Source of the DNA: Iodidimonas nitroreducens | GTDB lineage: Bacteria; Pseudomonadota; Alphaproteobacteria; Sphingomonadales; Rhodothalassiaceae | Direction: 5' to 3' | Assembly (NCBI GenBank): GCA_000710935.1 | Contig: BAYV01000027.1 | Location: 1 to 54,183 of the forward strand | DNA length: 54,183 nt | In this document: in pieces, positions 26,197 through 36,302 of the stretch | How the letters are laid out: each line of letters begins with the position of its first letter | Position numbering within the stretch: the first letter of the stretch is position 1 | The notes under the pieces: model-generated | Databases searched by the model: none | What the model saw: the letters and a program-made list of their open reading frames with translations, nothing else | What the model was told of the DNA's origin: nothing | Translations under genes and position numbers: made by a program

Positions 26197-26245
26197 CGCC
26201 GCAGTATCGAAGCGAAAGATGTGAAAAACCAGCAAAATAATGGGC

Positions 26246-26710
26246 TCAACCGGTATCCCGGCGATCACGAAAAAATCCGCGCAACAGATCGCGCGCCTCT
26301 CGCTCGGCAAAACCGGAATAGATATCGGGCTTGTGATGGCAGCTTTGCTGGGAAAAAATCCGCCCGCCATGGCGCACGCCGCCGCTTTTTTGATCATCGG
26401 CGCCATAATAAAGCCGCCGGATACGGGCAAGGCTGATGGCCTGGGCACACATGGCGCAAGGCTCCAGCGTGACATAAAGATCGCAGCCGTTCAGCCGTTC
26501 AGAGCCGATCATCGCCGCCGCCGCCCGGATCACCAGCATTTCGGCATGGGCGGTGGGATCTTTGCGCGCCAAAACCTCATTCCCCGCTTGGGCGAGAAGA
26601 TCGCCTGAGGGCGATAAGATCACCGCCCCCACCGGCACTTCGCCGCGGGCCGCAGCCTTGCGCGCTTCGTCTAAGGCCAGGGCCATCGGGCTTGGATCGT
26701 TTTTATGCAT
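26246..26710 (-). CDS. tadA: tRNA-specific adenosine deaminase
   Basis: The 154-residue enzyme converts A34 to inosine in the anticodon of tRNA-Arg(ACG). The zinc-binding HAE motif is in PTAHAEMLVIRAA and the second zinc motif is LEPCAMCAQAI; the GADD segment that follows is typical. The ATG at 26710 (MHKNDPSPMAL) gives normal family length; the open frame upstream overlaps the divergent pseudouridine synthase. The ribosome site is weak. It lies 50 bases upstream of mscS on the same strand and diverges from the RluB-type gene, a common alphaproteobacterial pairing. Confidence 0.93.
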   Translation of the reverse strand: MHKNDPSPMALALDEARKAAARGEVPVGAVILSPSGDLLAQAGNEVLARKDPTAHAEMLVIRAAAAMIGSERLNGCDLYVTLEPCAMCAQAISLARIRRLYYGADDQKSGGVRHGGRIFSQQSCHHKPDIYSGFAEREARDLLRGFFRDRRDTG

Positions 26711-26853
26711 CAGATCAACATGCAAAGCCCACAGCCCGTGGTCAAGGCCAGAGAGCATGGCTCTAAAAGCACGGATAGATGATTGCCGTGGGCCCTGCAC
26801 GGGCTTATGGTCTGCAATCGAAAAAACAGGACCGATATGAGCGCCCATTTGAT

Positions 26854-27813
26854 ATGACCAAAGACAACCCCACCCCCAAGGCCACGCAGGAACGAATCGC
26901 CAAGGCTTTGGCCCGCGCCGGTATTGGATCGCGCCGAGAGGTGGAGCGGATGATTGAAGCCGGGCGGGTGGCAATCAACGGCCAGATTTTGAAAAGCCCC
27001 GCCTGCGTGATCGAAACTCTGGATGGGATCGCAGTGGATGGCAAGCCGGTGATGCAGGCCGAAGCCACCAGGCTTTGGCGCTATCATAAGCCGCGCGGAC
27101 TGGTCAGCACCCATCATGATCCCAATGGCAGGCCCACGGTTTTTGATCGCCTGCCCAGCCATTTGCCCCGGGTGATTTCGGTGGGGCGGCTTGATCTCAA
27201 TTCCGAAGGGCTTTTGCTGCTGACCAATGATGGGGCGCTGGCCCGCTGGATGGAAATGCCCACAACCGGTTGGCTGCGGCGTTACAAGGTGCGGGTACAT
27301 GGCGCCATCGATGAAAAAAAGCTGCAGGGCCTGGCCGAAGGGGTGGTGGTGGATGGCGTGGTTTATGAACCCATCGAGGCCCGGCTCGACAAGATATCGG
27401 GCAGCAATGCCTGGCTCAGCGTAGGATTACGGGAAGGCAAAAATCGCGAAGTCCGCCGGGTTCTGGCCTCGATCGGGCTTGAGGTCAATCGCCTGATCCG
27501 CACCGCTTATGGCCCCTTCACCCTTGGCAGCCTGCCGCGCGGGGCGGTGGTGGAAATCGCCACCAAAGCGCTTTACACCCATTGCGGCGGCATTCTGGGG
27601 CAAATGGCCGATCAATCCATTGCCGGGCAGAATCGCAAAATCCCCAATCCCAAAAAATGGGCCAAGGCCAAACCGAAAGCAAAGCTGAGGTCGCGGCGAT
27701 CCACCCCCCGCGATCCCATGGCATCCGCTGAATCCGCTACCAAAGTGAATGACAAAGCCAAAGGTGCGGCGAAACCCATGCGGGGCAACAGGCCGAAAGA
27801 TGGGCGCGACTGA
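26854..27813 (+). CDS. rluB: RluB/RsuA-family pseudouridine synthase
   Basis: The 319-residue enzyme has an N-terminal S4 domain (about 12-75, ERIAKALARAGIGSRREVERMI) and the family motif GRLDLNSEGLLLLTNDG, in which the first Asp is the nucleophile. A Lys-rich, low-complexity tail of about 60 residues follows the catalytic domain. The likely target is 23S rRNA U2605, by analogy with RluB. The ATG at 26854 is preferred over 26779, which would extend into the divergent tadA promoter. Its stop overlaps the rsmD start as TGATG, so the two are coupled. Confidence 0.88.
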   Translation: MTKDNPTPKATQERIAKALARAGIGSRREVERMIEAGRVAINGQILKSPACVIETLDGIAVDGKPVMQAEATRLWRYHKPRGLVSTHHDPNGRPTVFDRLPSHLPRVISVGRLDLNSEGLLLLTNDGALARWMEMPTTGWLRRYKVRVHGAIDEKKLQGLAEGVVVDGVVYEPIEARLDKISGSNAWLSVGLREGKNREVRRVLASIGLEVNRLIRTAYGPFTLGSLPRGAVVEIATKALYTHCGGILGQMADQSIAGQNRKIPNPKKWAKAKPKAKLRSRRSTPRDPMASAESATKVNDKAKGAAKPMRGNRPKDGRD

Positions 27814-28403
27814 TGCGGATCATCGCCGGGCGCTTTCGCGGTCAATCCCTCAACAGCCCCAAAGACGACAGCATCCGCCCCACCAGTGATCGGATGCGCG
27901 AAAGCCTGTTCAATATTCTCTCCCACCGCCTGCGCCATCAGGCTATCGGGGACAATGACCCGGATGGCCCCTTTGCCGGGCTGCATATGCTGGATCTTTT
28001 CGCGGGAACCGGGGCATTCGGGCTGGAAGCCCTGTCTCGCGGGGCGGCGCATGTGACCTTTGTTGAAAACGCGCCCCAAAGCCTTGCTCTGCTCAAAAGC
28101 AATCTGGCCAAACTGAAGGCCACCGCCCATGCCAATCTGCTGGCCGTGGATGCCACCCGCCTGCCCAAGGCGCAGCGCCCCGCCGATGTGATCTTTCTCG
28201 ATCCGCCCTATCACGAGAATCTGGCCATCCCGGCCTTGCAATCCTTGCAAAAGGGGGGCTGGATCAAGCCTTCGGGCCTGATCATCGTGGAAAGCGACAG
28301 CAAAAGCATCCTGCCGCCGGTGGCCGGGCTGGTTATGGACGACAGCCGCGCCATTGGCAAAAGCAGGCTGTGGTTTTTCCGCACTGAAAGCCCCTCATCC
28401 TAG
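27813..28403 (+). CDS. rsmD: 16S rRNA (guanine(966)-N(2))-methyltransferase
   Basis: The 196-residue SAM-dependent enzyme methylates G966 of 16S rRNA. It begins [13 protein letters not shown], with the [14 protein letters not shown] block, the SAM-binding [20 protein letters not shown] and the catalytic FLDPPYHE. Size is typical. It is translationally coupled to the upstream pseudouridine synthase, so both rRNA modification enzymes are made together. Its end overlaps the convergent mutL stop by four bases. Confidence 0.95.
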   Translation: MRIIAGRFRGQSLNSPKDDSIRPTSDRMRESLFNILSHRLRHQAIGDNDPDGPFAGLHMLDLFAGTGAFGLEALSRGAAHVTFVENAPQSLALLKSNLAKLKATAHANLLAVDATRLPKAQRPADVIFLDPPYHENLAIPALQSLQKGGWIKPSGLIIVESDSKSILPPVAGLVMDDSRAIGKSRLWFFRTESPSS

Positions 28404-30292
28404 CGCCGACCGAAAAGCCGTTCGATATCCTTGAGCTTTAATTCCACATAAGTGGGGCGGCCATGATTGCACTGGCCGGAATGGGGGGTTGCCTCCATAT
28501 CCCGCAAAAGCCTGTTCATTTCATCCAATGTCAGCCGACGCCCGGCGCGCACGCTGCCATGGCAGGCCATGGTCGCGCAGATATCGAGCAGCCGCTCTTT
28601 CAGGCTCAGCCCCTGATCCAGTTCCGCCAGATCATCGGCCAGATCCCGCACCAGCCGATCCGTTGCCACCTTGCCCAGCATCGCTGGCACTTCGCGGACC
28701 ACCATCGCACCCTCGCCAAAGGGTTCCAGAACCAGCCCCAATTCGGCAAATTCATCGATTCGCGCGGTCAATCGCTCGCAAGCCGTGGACTCCAGTTCCA
28801 CCACATCGGGCAAAAGCAGCATCTGGCGGGGGACGGATGCGGTGGCCAGCGCTGTTTTCATGCGTTCATAAACCAGCCGTTCATGGGCGGCATGCTGATC
28901 AACGATGATGATGCCATCGGCATTTTGCGCCACGATATAGGTTTCATGCAATTGCCCGCGCGCTGCGCCCAAGGGATAGTGGTCTTCGGATGCCCCAGAG
29001 GCCCCGGCGAGAGCGGCTCCATCCTCGCGAGCCATTTCATGGCGGGCCGAGGGGGCAAAGGAAAAGCCGGAGCCATCCGGGGTGGGTGCGGGCGAAACAG
29101 CCGGGGGAGACGATCCTTGGGGTGGGGATTGCCAATGCAGCATAGGGTCATGAAACCCGGCACCTGCCGGGCGCGCGGGATAGGCCGCACCCCCGCGATA
29201 AGGGATGGACCCGCCGGGGCGCACCGCCCCCAAGGCGGCATGGCTGATCGAACTGGATGCCCGATGCCCGGCATCCCCCAAGGCGTGGCGCAGGCCCGAG
29301 ACGATCAACCCCCGCACCAGCGCCTGATCGCGAAAGCGCACCTCAGCCTTTGCCGGATGCACATTCACATCCACAAAGCGGGGATCAAGATCGACAAACA
29401 GGGCCAAAACAGGATGGCGATCCCGGGCGAGAAAATCGGCATAGGCCCCGCGCACGGCCCCCACCAGAAGGCGATCCTTGACCGGGCGGCCATTGACAAA
29501 CAGATATTGCTGCTGGGCATTGCCCCTTGAATAGGTGGGAAGCCCCGCAAGCCCATAAAGGCGAATGCCTTCGCGCTCGGCATCCACAGCCATCGCATTG
29601 TCGCTGAAGACCCGGCCCAGAATATCGGCCAGACGATTTTTAAGGACTGCCGAAGGTTCGGCCATCGACCGTTCCACCTTGAACAGGTTGCGATCCCCAT
29701 CCGAAAGGCTGAAGGCCACCTGCGGCGAGGCCATGGCCAAACGCTTCACCACATCAAGGCAATTGGCGGTTTCGGTGCGGTCGGTTTTTAAAAATTTGAG
29801 GCGCGCCGGGGTGGCATAAAAAAGATCGCGCACCTCGATCCGGGTACCTTCGGCCTGAGCGGCGGGCAACAGATCGCCGATGCGCCCGGCATCCACGTCC
29901 AAGGCCCAAGCGTCTTTTTCACCTTGTGCCTTACTGCGCAAACCAAGCCGACTGACCGAGCCAATGGAAGGCAGCGCCTCGCCCCGAAAGCCCAAAGTGG
30001 CAATGGCGGCCAGATCATCGGTTGTTCGCAATTTTGACGTGGCATGACGCTCGATAGCGGTCAGAAGCTCATCGCCGGTCATCCCGCAGCCATCGTCGCT
30101 GACCGAAATCAGCCGCCGACCGCCCTCGCGCAACGTGATTTCGATATGCTGCGCCCCGGCATCGATGGCATTTTCCACCAGTTCCTTGACCGCGCTGGCC
30201 GGTCGCTCGATCACCTCGCCTGCGGCAATCTGATTGACCGTGCGTTCATCCAGACGATGGATTTTGCCTGTTGGGGGATTATCCATGTTCAT
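28400..30292 (-). CDS. mutL: DNA mismatch repair protein MutL
   Basis: The 630-residue protein carries the GHKL ATPase motifs ENAIDAG, DDGCGM and GFRGEAL in its N-terminal half, a proline-rich linker (about 360-440), and a C-terminal dimerisation domain. That domain has [12 protein letters not shown], fitting the metal-binding endonuclease motif, and CNHGRPTY near the end, so this is the nicking type of MutL found in organisms without MutH. Start may be 30292 or the ATG two codons later. It follows the DUF3035 lipoprotein gene on the same strand. No mutS is visible. Confidence 0.96.
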   Translation of the reverse strand: MNMDNPPTGKIHRLDERTVNQIAAGEVIERPASAVKELVENAIDAGAQHIEITLREGGRRLISVSDDGCGMTGDELLTAIERHATSKLRTTDDLAAIATLGFRGEALPSIGSVSRLGLRSKAQGEKDAWALDVDAGRIGDLLPAAQAEGTRIEVRDLFYATPARLKFLKTDRTETANCLDVVKRLAMASPQVAFSLSDGDRNLFKVERSMAEPSAVLKNRLADILGRVFSDNAMAVDAEREGIRLYGLAGLPTYSRGNAQQQYLFVNGRPVKDRLLVGAVRGAYADFLARDRHPVLALFVDLDPRFVDVNVHPAKAEVRFRDQALVRGLIVSGLRHALGDAGHRASSSISHAALGAVRPGGSIPYRGGAAYPARPAGAGFHDPMLHWQSPPQGSSPPAVSPAPTPDGSGFSFAPSARHEMAREDGAALAGASGASEDHYPLGAARGQLHETYIVAQNADGIIIVDQHAAHERLVYERMKTALATASVPRQMLLLPDVVELESTACERLTARIDEFAELGLVLEPFGEGAMVVREVPAMLGKVATDRLVRDLADDLAELDQGLSLKERLLDICATMACHGSVRAGRRLTLDEMNRLLRDMEATPHSGQCNHGRPTYVELKLKDIERLFGRR

Positions 30293-30386
30293 CTTGCATC
30301 AGGGCCAAGTCCGGCAGGGAAGCGCGCCGGGCTCAGCGCCGCCTTCACGCTGGTTACCAGCAGCGGATTTCAGCGACGCCGGATTT

Positions 30387-30821
30387 TCAGCGGCGCTTAG
30401 GCTTGATCCGCTCGATGGTGGCGCCATCACTTTCCAATCGGCGCGGTTCCATGCTCAGCAATTCAGAGAGCATCGGCCCCTTATCCACCGTTTCGGTATC
30501 GCCCCCCACTTGCGACCGCACATCCGGGCTGGTGGCTTCAAAATTCTCTAGAAAGGCAATCTCGCCATCCGATGGCGCCGGGGGCACCGATGTATGGCCG
30601 GGGAACAGGGCATCGATGACCTGCGCCGTGGGCTGAATATTCTGGGGCACCGGCACACCGGGGCGCGGCGGACGCAATTGGAAATCGGGCGGCACCACAA
30701 GGGGGCGTTTATCCACCACCACAAATTCATCGGGGGGATTTTTGCCCGAGCCCACAAGCTCGCCAACCCAGACACAGCCCGAAAGGGCCAGCATCACGGA
30801 CCCCGAAACCAAAAGCCGCAT
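30387..30821 (-). CDS. DUF3035 (BamF-like) lipoprotein
   Basis: The product of about 144 residues has a short lipoprotein signal ending in LALSGC. The mature part starts with the family segment PDEFVVVDKRPLVVPPDFQLRPPRPG. In other Alphaproteobacteria DUF3035 proteins co-purify with the outer-membrane protein assembly complex and are called BamF; that role is inferred. I use the ATG at 30821, which starts directly at the signal peptide; the open frame continues to 30926. It lies between lspA and mutL. The neighbouring signal peptidase II gene would process it. Confidence 0.78.
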   Translation of the reverse strand: MRLLVSGSVMLALSGCVWVGELVGSGKNPPDEFVVVDKRPLVVPPDFQLRPPRPGVPVPQNIQPTAQVIDALFPGHTSVPPAPSDGEIAFLENFEATSPDVRSQVGGDTETVDKGPMLSELLSMEPRRLESDGATIERIKPKRR

Positions 30822-30944
30822 CAAAACGCGCAAACCGGATGAGAAGGTCAAAGATTTTCCTCGTTCATCATATGAGATCAAAGAAACGTTGTCTCTGTTT
30901 TTAGGGACTTTCCGCGCAAACAACAAGGCGCATCAAAAAATCAT

Positions 30945-31460
30945 TCAGGGATTTTTATCATGCGGGTGCACAAAACTATCCAAAAGCAGCAAAACAACGC
31001 CGACAGAAATCGCCGCATCCGCCACATTGAAAATATAAAAAGACCAGCCAGCGCTATGGACATGGACGAAATCGGCCACCGCGCCATAAACCACGCGATC
31101 CCAGATATTGCCAACCGCCCCCCCCAGAATAAGGCCCAGGGCCATAGCCGGGAGCCGCAGGCGGGTGCGTTGCAGCCACACCGCCAAAAGCAGTGATATC
31201 AGCCCGGTGACAAGGATCAGAGCCAGCCGCCCGCCATCACTGCCCTGTTGTAAAAGACCAAGGCTGATCCCTTCATTCCACACAAAAGTCAGGCTTAAAA
31301 AGGGCAACAGGGGCAGGCTATCCCCGGGCTGCATCGCCAGATCACGCAAAATCCACAGCTTGCTCAGCCGATCGAGCACCAAAACCAAAAGCGCCACCGA
31401 CCAGCCGATGCGGCGGGCGGCGCGCTGGGCGCGTAAGGAGGATGCAAAAAGCGGTTTCAC
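30945..31460 (-). CDS. lspA: Lipoprotein signal peptidase (SPase II)
   Basis: The 171-residue inner-membrane aspartyl protease removes signal peptides from prolipoproteins. Four membrane helices are visible. The family blocks are DRLSK, NEGISLG, GNIWDRVVYGAVADF and FNVADAAISVG, with the catalytic aspartates in the last two. It begins with GTG at 31460, overlapping the ileS stop as GTGA, so translation is coupled to ileS. The ileS-lspA order is widely conserved. The downstream DUF3035 gene encodes a lipoprotein. Confidence 0.95.
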   Translation of the reverse strand: MKPLFASSLRAQRAARRIGWSVALLVLVLDRLSKLWILRDLAMQPGDSLPLLPFLSLTFVWNEGISLGLLQQGSDGGRLALILVTGLISLLLAVWLQRTRLRLPAMALGLILGGAVGNIWDRVVYGAVADFVHVHSAGWSFYIFNVADAAISVGVVLLLLDSFVHPHDKNP

Positions 31461-34336
31461 CCCTGATCCCGACCCGGCCCATTTTGGCCGGATAATGATC
31501 CCTCATCCATTGAGGTGACGGCCTTTGCACAGCGTGTGCACAGATCGGGTGCGCCCGATTGGCTGCCCACCTCTTTGCTCACCACCCAGCAGCGCTGGCA
31601 TTTTTCACCCGATGCCATGGCCATCTCTACGCTGACCCCGGCCACATCATCGAGGCGAAAGGCATCCGCCGGACCTTCACCCGCGATGATCTCAACCGAT
31701 GAGGTGATGCAGATCTCGGCCAGATCCACATCCTGCAAAGCCTGATAGAGCGTTTCATCCGCCACATGAAGGATAGGGGCCGCTTGCAATGATGACCCGA
31801 TCTGTTTTTCGCGCCGGGCCACTTCCAGCGCCCCCGTCAGCACCCGGCGCACGGCCCGCACAGCAGACCATTGTTCGGCCAAAGCATCATTGCGCCAATG
31901 CGCAGGGGTTTCGGGGAATTGCTGGCGATGCACGCTCATTGCTTCTGCCCCAAAGCGGGCCTGCCACACTTCTTCGGCGGTAAAAACAAGGATCGGGGCG
32001 AACCAGCTTGTCAGCCGGTAAAACAAAAGATCAAGCATGGTGCGCGCCGCCCGCCTGCGGATGCTGTCTTTCTGATCGCAATAAAGAACATCCTTGCGAA
32101 CATCGAAATAAAAGGCCGAAAGATCGAGGATGCAAAATTGATACAAGGCCTGAAAACAGGGATTGAAATCAAAATCATTGATCTTTTCCCGCACCAGCCG
32201 ATCAAGGGCTTCGGTACGATGCAAAACCCAGCGTTCCAAAGGCGGCATCTGATCATAAGGCAGGCGTTCGGCTTCTTCAAATCCTGCCAGATTGCCCAAT
32301 AAATAGCGCAGGGTATTCCTGATCTTGCGATAGGCATCCACCTGACCCTTGATGATTTCCTTGCCGATCCGCACATCATCGAAATAATCGGTGGACATCA
32401 CCCACAAGCGCAGAATATCGGCCCCATATTCATTGACGATATCCTGCGGCGACAGGCCGGTGCCCGCCGATTTCGACATTTTCCGCCCATCGGCATCAAG
32501 GGTAAAGCCATGGGTGAGCACCGCTTCATAAGGGGGCCGCCCGCGCGTGCCGCATGATTCCATCAGGCTTGATTGAAACCAGCCGCGATGCTGATCTGAC
32601 CCTTCCAGATAAAGGGAGGCAGGCCAATCCAGATCATCACGGGATTCCAAAACAAAGGCATGGGTGCAGCCCGAATCAAACCAGACATCGAGAATGTCGG
32701 TCACCGCGTCCCAATCATCGGGCTGATGATCCGGCCCCAAAAAGCGCTTGGGGTCACCCGCAAACCAGGCATCCGCGCCCTCGGCCCGAACCGCCGCCAC
32801 GATCTGTTCATTCACTCGGGCGTCTTGCAGGATTTCACCGCTTTCCGGCTTTACAAACACGGTGATCGGCACGCCCCAGGCGCGCTGACGGCTGATGACC
32901 CAATCCGGGCGATCCGCCACCATGCCGCGAATACGGTTTTTCCCCCGCGCCGGAATCCAGCGGACATCCTCAATCCCCGCCAGCGCTTTTTCGCGCAGGC
33001 CGTTTTTTTCCATCGAAATGAACCATTGCGGCGTATTGCGGAAAATCAGCGGGGCCTTGGACCGCCAGCTATGGGGATAGCTGTGGATGAAATTTGAACT
33101 GGCCAGCAGGCAGCCCACATCGGTGAGCAGAGCACAAATTTTATCGCCCACCTTATAAACATGATCCCCCGCCACCAGCGGCATGTGATCATAATAGCGG
33201 CCATCATCGGCCACCGTCATCGGGGTTTCAAGGCCATGGCGCTGACCGATGATGAAATCATCCTCGCCATGGCTGGGGGCGGTATGCACAAAGCCGGTGC
33301 CGGCCTCCACCGTGACATGCTCCCCCGGCAAAAGCGGCACATCGAAATCATAACCCTGCCCGCGCCATGGATGGGCGCACAGGGTTCCGGCCAGATCGGC
33401 CCCCGTCATCCGGCCCAGACACTGATGGCCGGTGATTTTGGCACGATCCAGAACAGCCGGCAGCAAAGCTTCGGCCACCACAAAGCGCGCCCCACGCGCC
33501 AGCAATGCCCCCTTGCTTAAGCTTTCGACCTCAACCAGCACATAATCGATTTCGGGTCCGAAACAGATGGCGCGATTGGCCGGAATGGTCCAAGGCGTTG
33601 TGGTCCAGATGATGATGGAGGCATCTTTCAGCAAAGGTTGATCGCTAAAGATCACCGGGAAGGCCACATCGATCTGGGTCGAGCTATGATCGTGATATTC
33701 CACTTCCGCTTCAGCCAAAGCGGTTTTTTCCACCGGCGACCACATCACCGGTTTTGATCCTCGGTAAAGCGCCCCAGACGTGGCGAATTTCAAAAGCTCC
33801 TCAACGATTTTCGCCTCGGACTCATAGGCCATGGTGGTATAGGGATGATCCCAATCCCCCAAAATCCCCAAGCGCTTGAACTGTTCCCTCTGGCGATCAA
33901 TCCAATCGGCGGCAAAGGCCCGGCATTCCTTGCGAAATTCGATGGGCTCCACCTCATCCTTATTGCGGCCCTTTTTGCGATAGGCTTCCTCGATCTTCCA
34001 TTCGATGGGCAGGCCATGGCAATCCCAGCCGGGCACATAAGGCGCATCATGGCCGGTCATCTGTTGCGAACGGATGATCACATCTTTCAGGATTTTATTC
34101 ATCGCATGGCCGATATGGATATCCCCATTGGCATAGGGCGGGCCATCATGAAGAATGAACCGAGGACGCCCCCGGCCATCGGTGCGCAAATTTTGATAAA
34201 GGGATTGCTGCTCCCATTGGGCGAGCCATTGCGGCTCTTTCTGGGGCAATCCGGCGCGCATGGGCAGATCGGTTTCCGGCAGAAAAACAGTGGCGCGATA
34301 ATCGGCTTTGGCGGCTTCATCACCAGACATATTCAA
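31457..34336 (-). CDS. ileS: Isoleucyl-tRNA synthetase
   Basis: The 959-residue class I synthetase charges tRNA-Ile. The HIGH signature is in GDIHIGHAMNK, the KMSKS loop in GRKMSKSAGTGL, and the editing domain lies between. The C-terminal zinc-binding region has two Cys pairs (CQRCW and CTRC), typical of the bacterial type. The start at 34336 (MNMSGDEAAKADYR) precedes the conserved TVFLPETDLPMR segment. It is followed by lspA in coupled fashion and preceded by ribF across 235 bases in which I see no other gene or clear signal. Confidence 0.97.
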   Translation of the reverse strand: MNMSGDEAAKADYRATVFLPETDLPMRAGLPQKEPQWLAQWEQQSLYQNLRTDGRGRPRFILHDGPPYANGDIHIGHAMNKILKDVIIRSQQMTGHDAPYVPGWDCHGLPIEWKIEEAYRKKGRNKDEVEPIEFRKECRAFAADWIDRQREQFKRLGILGDWDHPYTTMAYESEAKIVEELLKFATSGALYRGSKPVMWSPVEKTALAEAEVEYHDHSSTQIDVAFPVIFSDQPLLKDASIIIWTTTPWTIPANRAICFGPEIDYVLVEVESLSKGALLARGARFVVAEALLPAVLDRAKITGHQCLGRMTGADLAGTLCAHPWRGQGYDFDVPLLPGEHVTVEAGTGFVHTAPSHGEDDFIIGQRHGLETPMTVADDGRYYDHMPLVAGDHVYKVGDKICALLTDVGCLLASSNFIHSYPHSWRSKAPLIFRNTPQWFISMEKNGLREKALAGIEDVRWIPARGKNRIRGMVADRPDWVISRQRAWGVPITVFVKPESGEILQDARVNEQIVAAVRAEGADAWFAGDPKRFLGPDHQPDDWDAVTDILDVWFDSGCTHAFVLESRDDLDWPASLYLEGSDQHRGWFQSSLMESCGTRGRPPYEAVLTHGFTLDADGRKMSKSAGTGLSPQDIVNEYGADILRLWVMSTDYFDDVRIGKEIIKGQVDAYRKIRNTLRYLLGNLAGFEEAERLPYDQMPPLERWVLHRTEALDRLVREKINDFDFNPCFQALYQFCILDLSAFYFDVRKDVLYCDQKDSIRRRAARTMLDLLFYRLTSWFAPILVFTAEEVWQARFGAEAMSVHRQQFPETPAHWRNDALAEQWSAVRAVRRVLTGALEVARREKQIGSSLQAAPILHVADETLYQALQDVDLAEICITSSVEIIAGEGPADAFRLDDVAGVSVEMAMASGEKCQRCWVVSKEVGSQSGAPDLCTRCAKAVTSMDEGSLSGQNGPGRDQG

Positions 34337-34571
34337 TTCTCACTCAAATCAGGCAAAAGATCACGCAGAATACAGACGCCCCGGCCCCCTGATCGAGAGC
34401 CGGGCCGGTAATTCGCGCGCTTTTTCCAAGCCCGAAAGCCATGCCGCAGATCGGTTTCATTCTCATGGCCTGCCTTTTATCAATGCTGCATGAAACGGGC
34501 AAGCCTGCTGATCACAACCCCAGAACACGACCCCAGAGCACGACCCATGAATAAGCCCCCTGCCGCGCCTT

Positions 34572-35621
34572 TCAGCGCAAGCGGGCCAAGAGGGTGGGGT
34601 GCTGCGCCAGATAGCTTTCAAGGCGGGGGGGAAGATGATGGCGGCGATCATGGGCCGGATCGGCCAGAATCAGCCGCGCCCGATCACAATCAATTGCAAT
34701 CTGCGCCTTCAAGGCATCGAGGCCTGAAAATTTCTGCTCAGGCCGGATGAAATCGACCATATCCACCCGCAGGTCGCATCCATATAGATCGCCCTCGAAA
34801 TCAAACAGATACACTTCCAGCGTCACATCTGTTCTGGCAAAGGTCGGCCGTCGGCCCAGATTGGCGACACCCTCATGAACCTGACCCGTTTTTGCGATCT
34901 CGACCCGCACGGCATAAACCCCGAATGCCGGTTCCATAATATCCTTGAGCCTGAGATTAGCGGTAGGAAAGCCGATGGTGCGCCCCCGCCTGTCACCTTC
35001 CTCCACCGTCCCCGATATCGACCACCAATGGCCCAACATCCGGGCTGCCAGCCGGGGATTGCCGGCCTTCAGGGTTTCCCGCACCAGACTGGAGGAATAA
35101 ACCACTCCGCCTTCAGGAGACTTGCCCCCCGCATCATCAAGAGGTGGAAAGCGCACCGGCTCCACCACGCTCAGGCCAAAGCCTTCCATCTGGCCCATAT
35201 AAGCGAGCAGATCGGTGCCGCCCGCCCGCTTTGCCCCAAAACGATAATCATAGCCCGCCACCAGATGCACCACCCCCAGTTGCGCACATAAAATTGTTTC
35301 CACAAATTCCTGGGGCAAAAGGCGCGATAAGGCCTGATCAAACGGCAGGCTGACCAAAAGATCCACACCAAATTGTTTTAAAAGCCACGCGCGATCATGA
35401 TGGGGCGTGAGCCTGAAGGGGGGATCTTGGGGGCGGAAATAACTGCGCGGATGCGGTTCGGTGGTGATCACCGTCAAGGGCACATTCATAGCCCGCGCCA
35501 AGCGGCCCGCCTCACCCACAACGACCTGATGGCCGCAATGAAATCCATCGAAATTGCCTAATGCTGCCACTGATCCGCGCAAATCTTCGGGAAGTGAGCC
35601 AGGCTGGCTTATGAGGTCCAC
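34572..35621 (-). CDS. ribF: Bifunctional riboflavin kinase/FAD synthetase
   Basis: The 349-residue protein makes FMN and then FAD. The N-terminal FAD synthetase domain has ALGNFDGFHCGHQ (nucleotidyltransferase HxGH-like motif) and VYSSSLVRETL; the C-terminal riboflavin kinase domain has GRTIGFPTANL and the FGVYAVRV strand. I choose GTG at 35621, which follows AAGGAG by eleven bases and gives normal length; the frame stays open to an ATG at 35729, adding 36 unlikely residues. The order ribF-ileS-lspA on one strand is conserved. Confidence 0.92.
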   Translation of the reverse strand: MDLISQPGSLPEDLRGSVAALGNFDGFHCGHQVVVGEAGRLARAMNVPLTVITTEPHPRSYFRPQDPPFRLTPHHDRAWLLKQFGVDLLVSLPFDQALSRLLPQEFVETILCAQLGVVHLVAGYDYRFGAKRAGGTDLLAYMGQMEGFGLSVVEPVRFPPLDDAGGKSPEGGVVYSSSLVRETLKAGNPRLAARMLGHWWSISGTVEEGDRRGRTIGFPTANLRLKDIMEPAFGVYAVRVEIAKTGQVHEGVANLGRRPTFARTDVTLEVYLFDFEGDLYGCDLRVDMVDFIRPEQKFSGLDALKAQIAIDCDRARLILADPAHDRRHHLPPRLESYLAQHPTLLARLR

Positions 35622-35749
35622 GGGGTATCTGGCTCCTTGATCTTTGCTATAAAAAGATGACCATAAGCTGAGGATCGGATCGTGATCCCATGATCGGGTC
35701 TTTATATAAAGGCCGTGCACTATAAGCACTGGGCCAAAAAACGCACAAG

Positions 35750-35787
35750 GCTATCGGCCCGGCACGCCTTTCAAAAAAGCCGATAGC
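35750..35787. repeat. Perfect 9-bp inverted repeat between ribF and cheY
   Basis: GCTATCGGC (35750-35758) and GCCGATAGC (35779-35787) pair perfectly around a 20-base spacer containing an A6 run. It lies in the 294-base divergent region between the ribF and cheY starts, about 130 bases upstream of cheY. It could be an operator for a dimeric regulator or an RNA hairpin; the long spacer argues against a simple terminator. Confidence 0.6.
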
Positions 35788-35915
35788 AGAGATAGATATT
35801 GTTTGATAGCAATTAACCAGTTTTTTAGATGACCGGTATTACTCTGATGACCTCTTAGCCGGCGGGGGCACTTTCTCGTCTCAATTCAGTATCAATTTCA
35901 AGGGTTTGAACAGTT

Positions 35916-36302
35916 ATGGCCGTAGATAAGGCGATGCCCATCCTTATCGTCGATGATTATAAGACGATGCTTCGAATCGTGCGTAACCTGCTCAAGCAGC
36001 TCGGCTTTGATAATGTGGATGAAGCCACTGATGGATCACAGGCACTGGAAAAACTTCGCACCAAGAATTATGGCCTGGTCATTTCCGATTGGAATATGGA
36101 ACCAATGACCGGCTATGAGCTTTTGAAAGAAGTGCGTGCCGATGGCCAGCTCAAAGGCTTGCCCTTCATCATGGTGACTGCGGAATCAAAAACCGATAAT
36201 GTGATCGCTGCTAAAAAAGCGGGCGTGAACAATTATATCGTCAAGCCCTTCAACGCTGCGACGCTCAAGCAAAAGCTCTCGGCTGTGCTTGGAGATTTCT
36301 GA
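35916..36302 (+). CDS. cheY: CheY-like response regulator
   Basis: A 128-residue single receiver domain. The acidic pair is in [10 protein letters not shown] (Asp13/Asp14), the phospho-accepting Asp is Asp58 in [10 protein letters not shown], the switch Thr is in FIMVTAES, and the conserved Lys is in NNYIVKPF. Phosphorylated CheY binds the flagellar switch and changes rotation. The ATG follows AAGGG. Its stop overlaps the start of a CheZ gene (TGATG), so the regulator and its phosphatase are coupled. No methyl-accepting protein, CheA or flagellar structural gene is in the window. Confidence 0.9.
   Translation: MAVDKAMPILIVDDYKTMLRIVRNLLKQLGFDNVDEATDGSQALEKLRTKNYGLVISDWNMEPMTGYELLKEVRADGQLKGLPFIMVTAESKTDNVIAAKKAGVNNYIVKPFNAATLKQKLSAVLGDF

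Noticed and set aside
28463-29530. 355-codon open frame on the plus strand opposite mutL
   Set aside because: mutL motifs are complete on the minus strand; the antisense product is compositionally odd and lacks a family.
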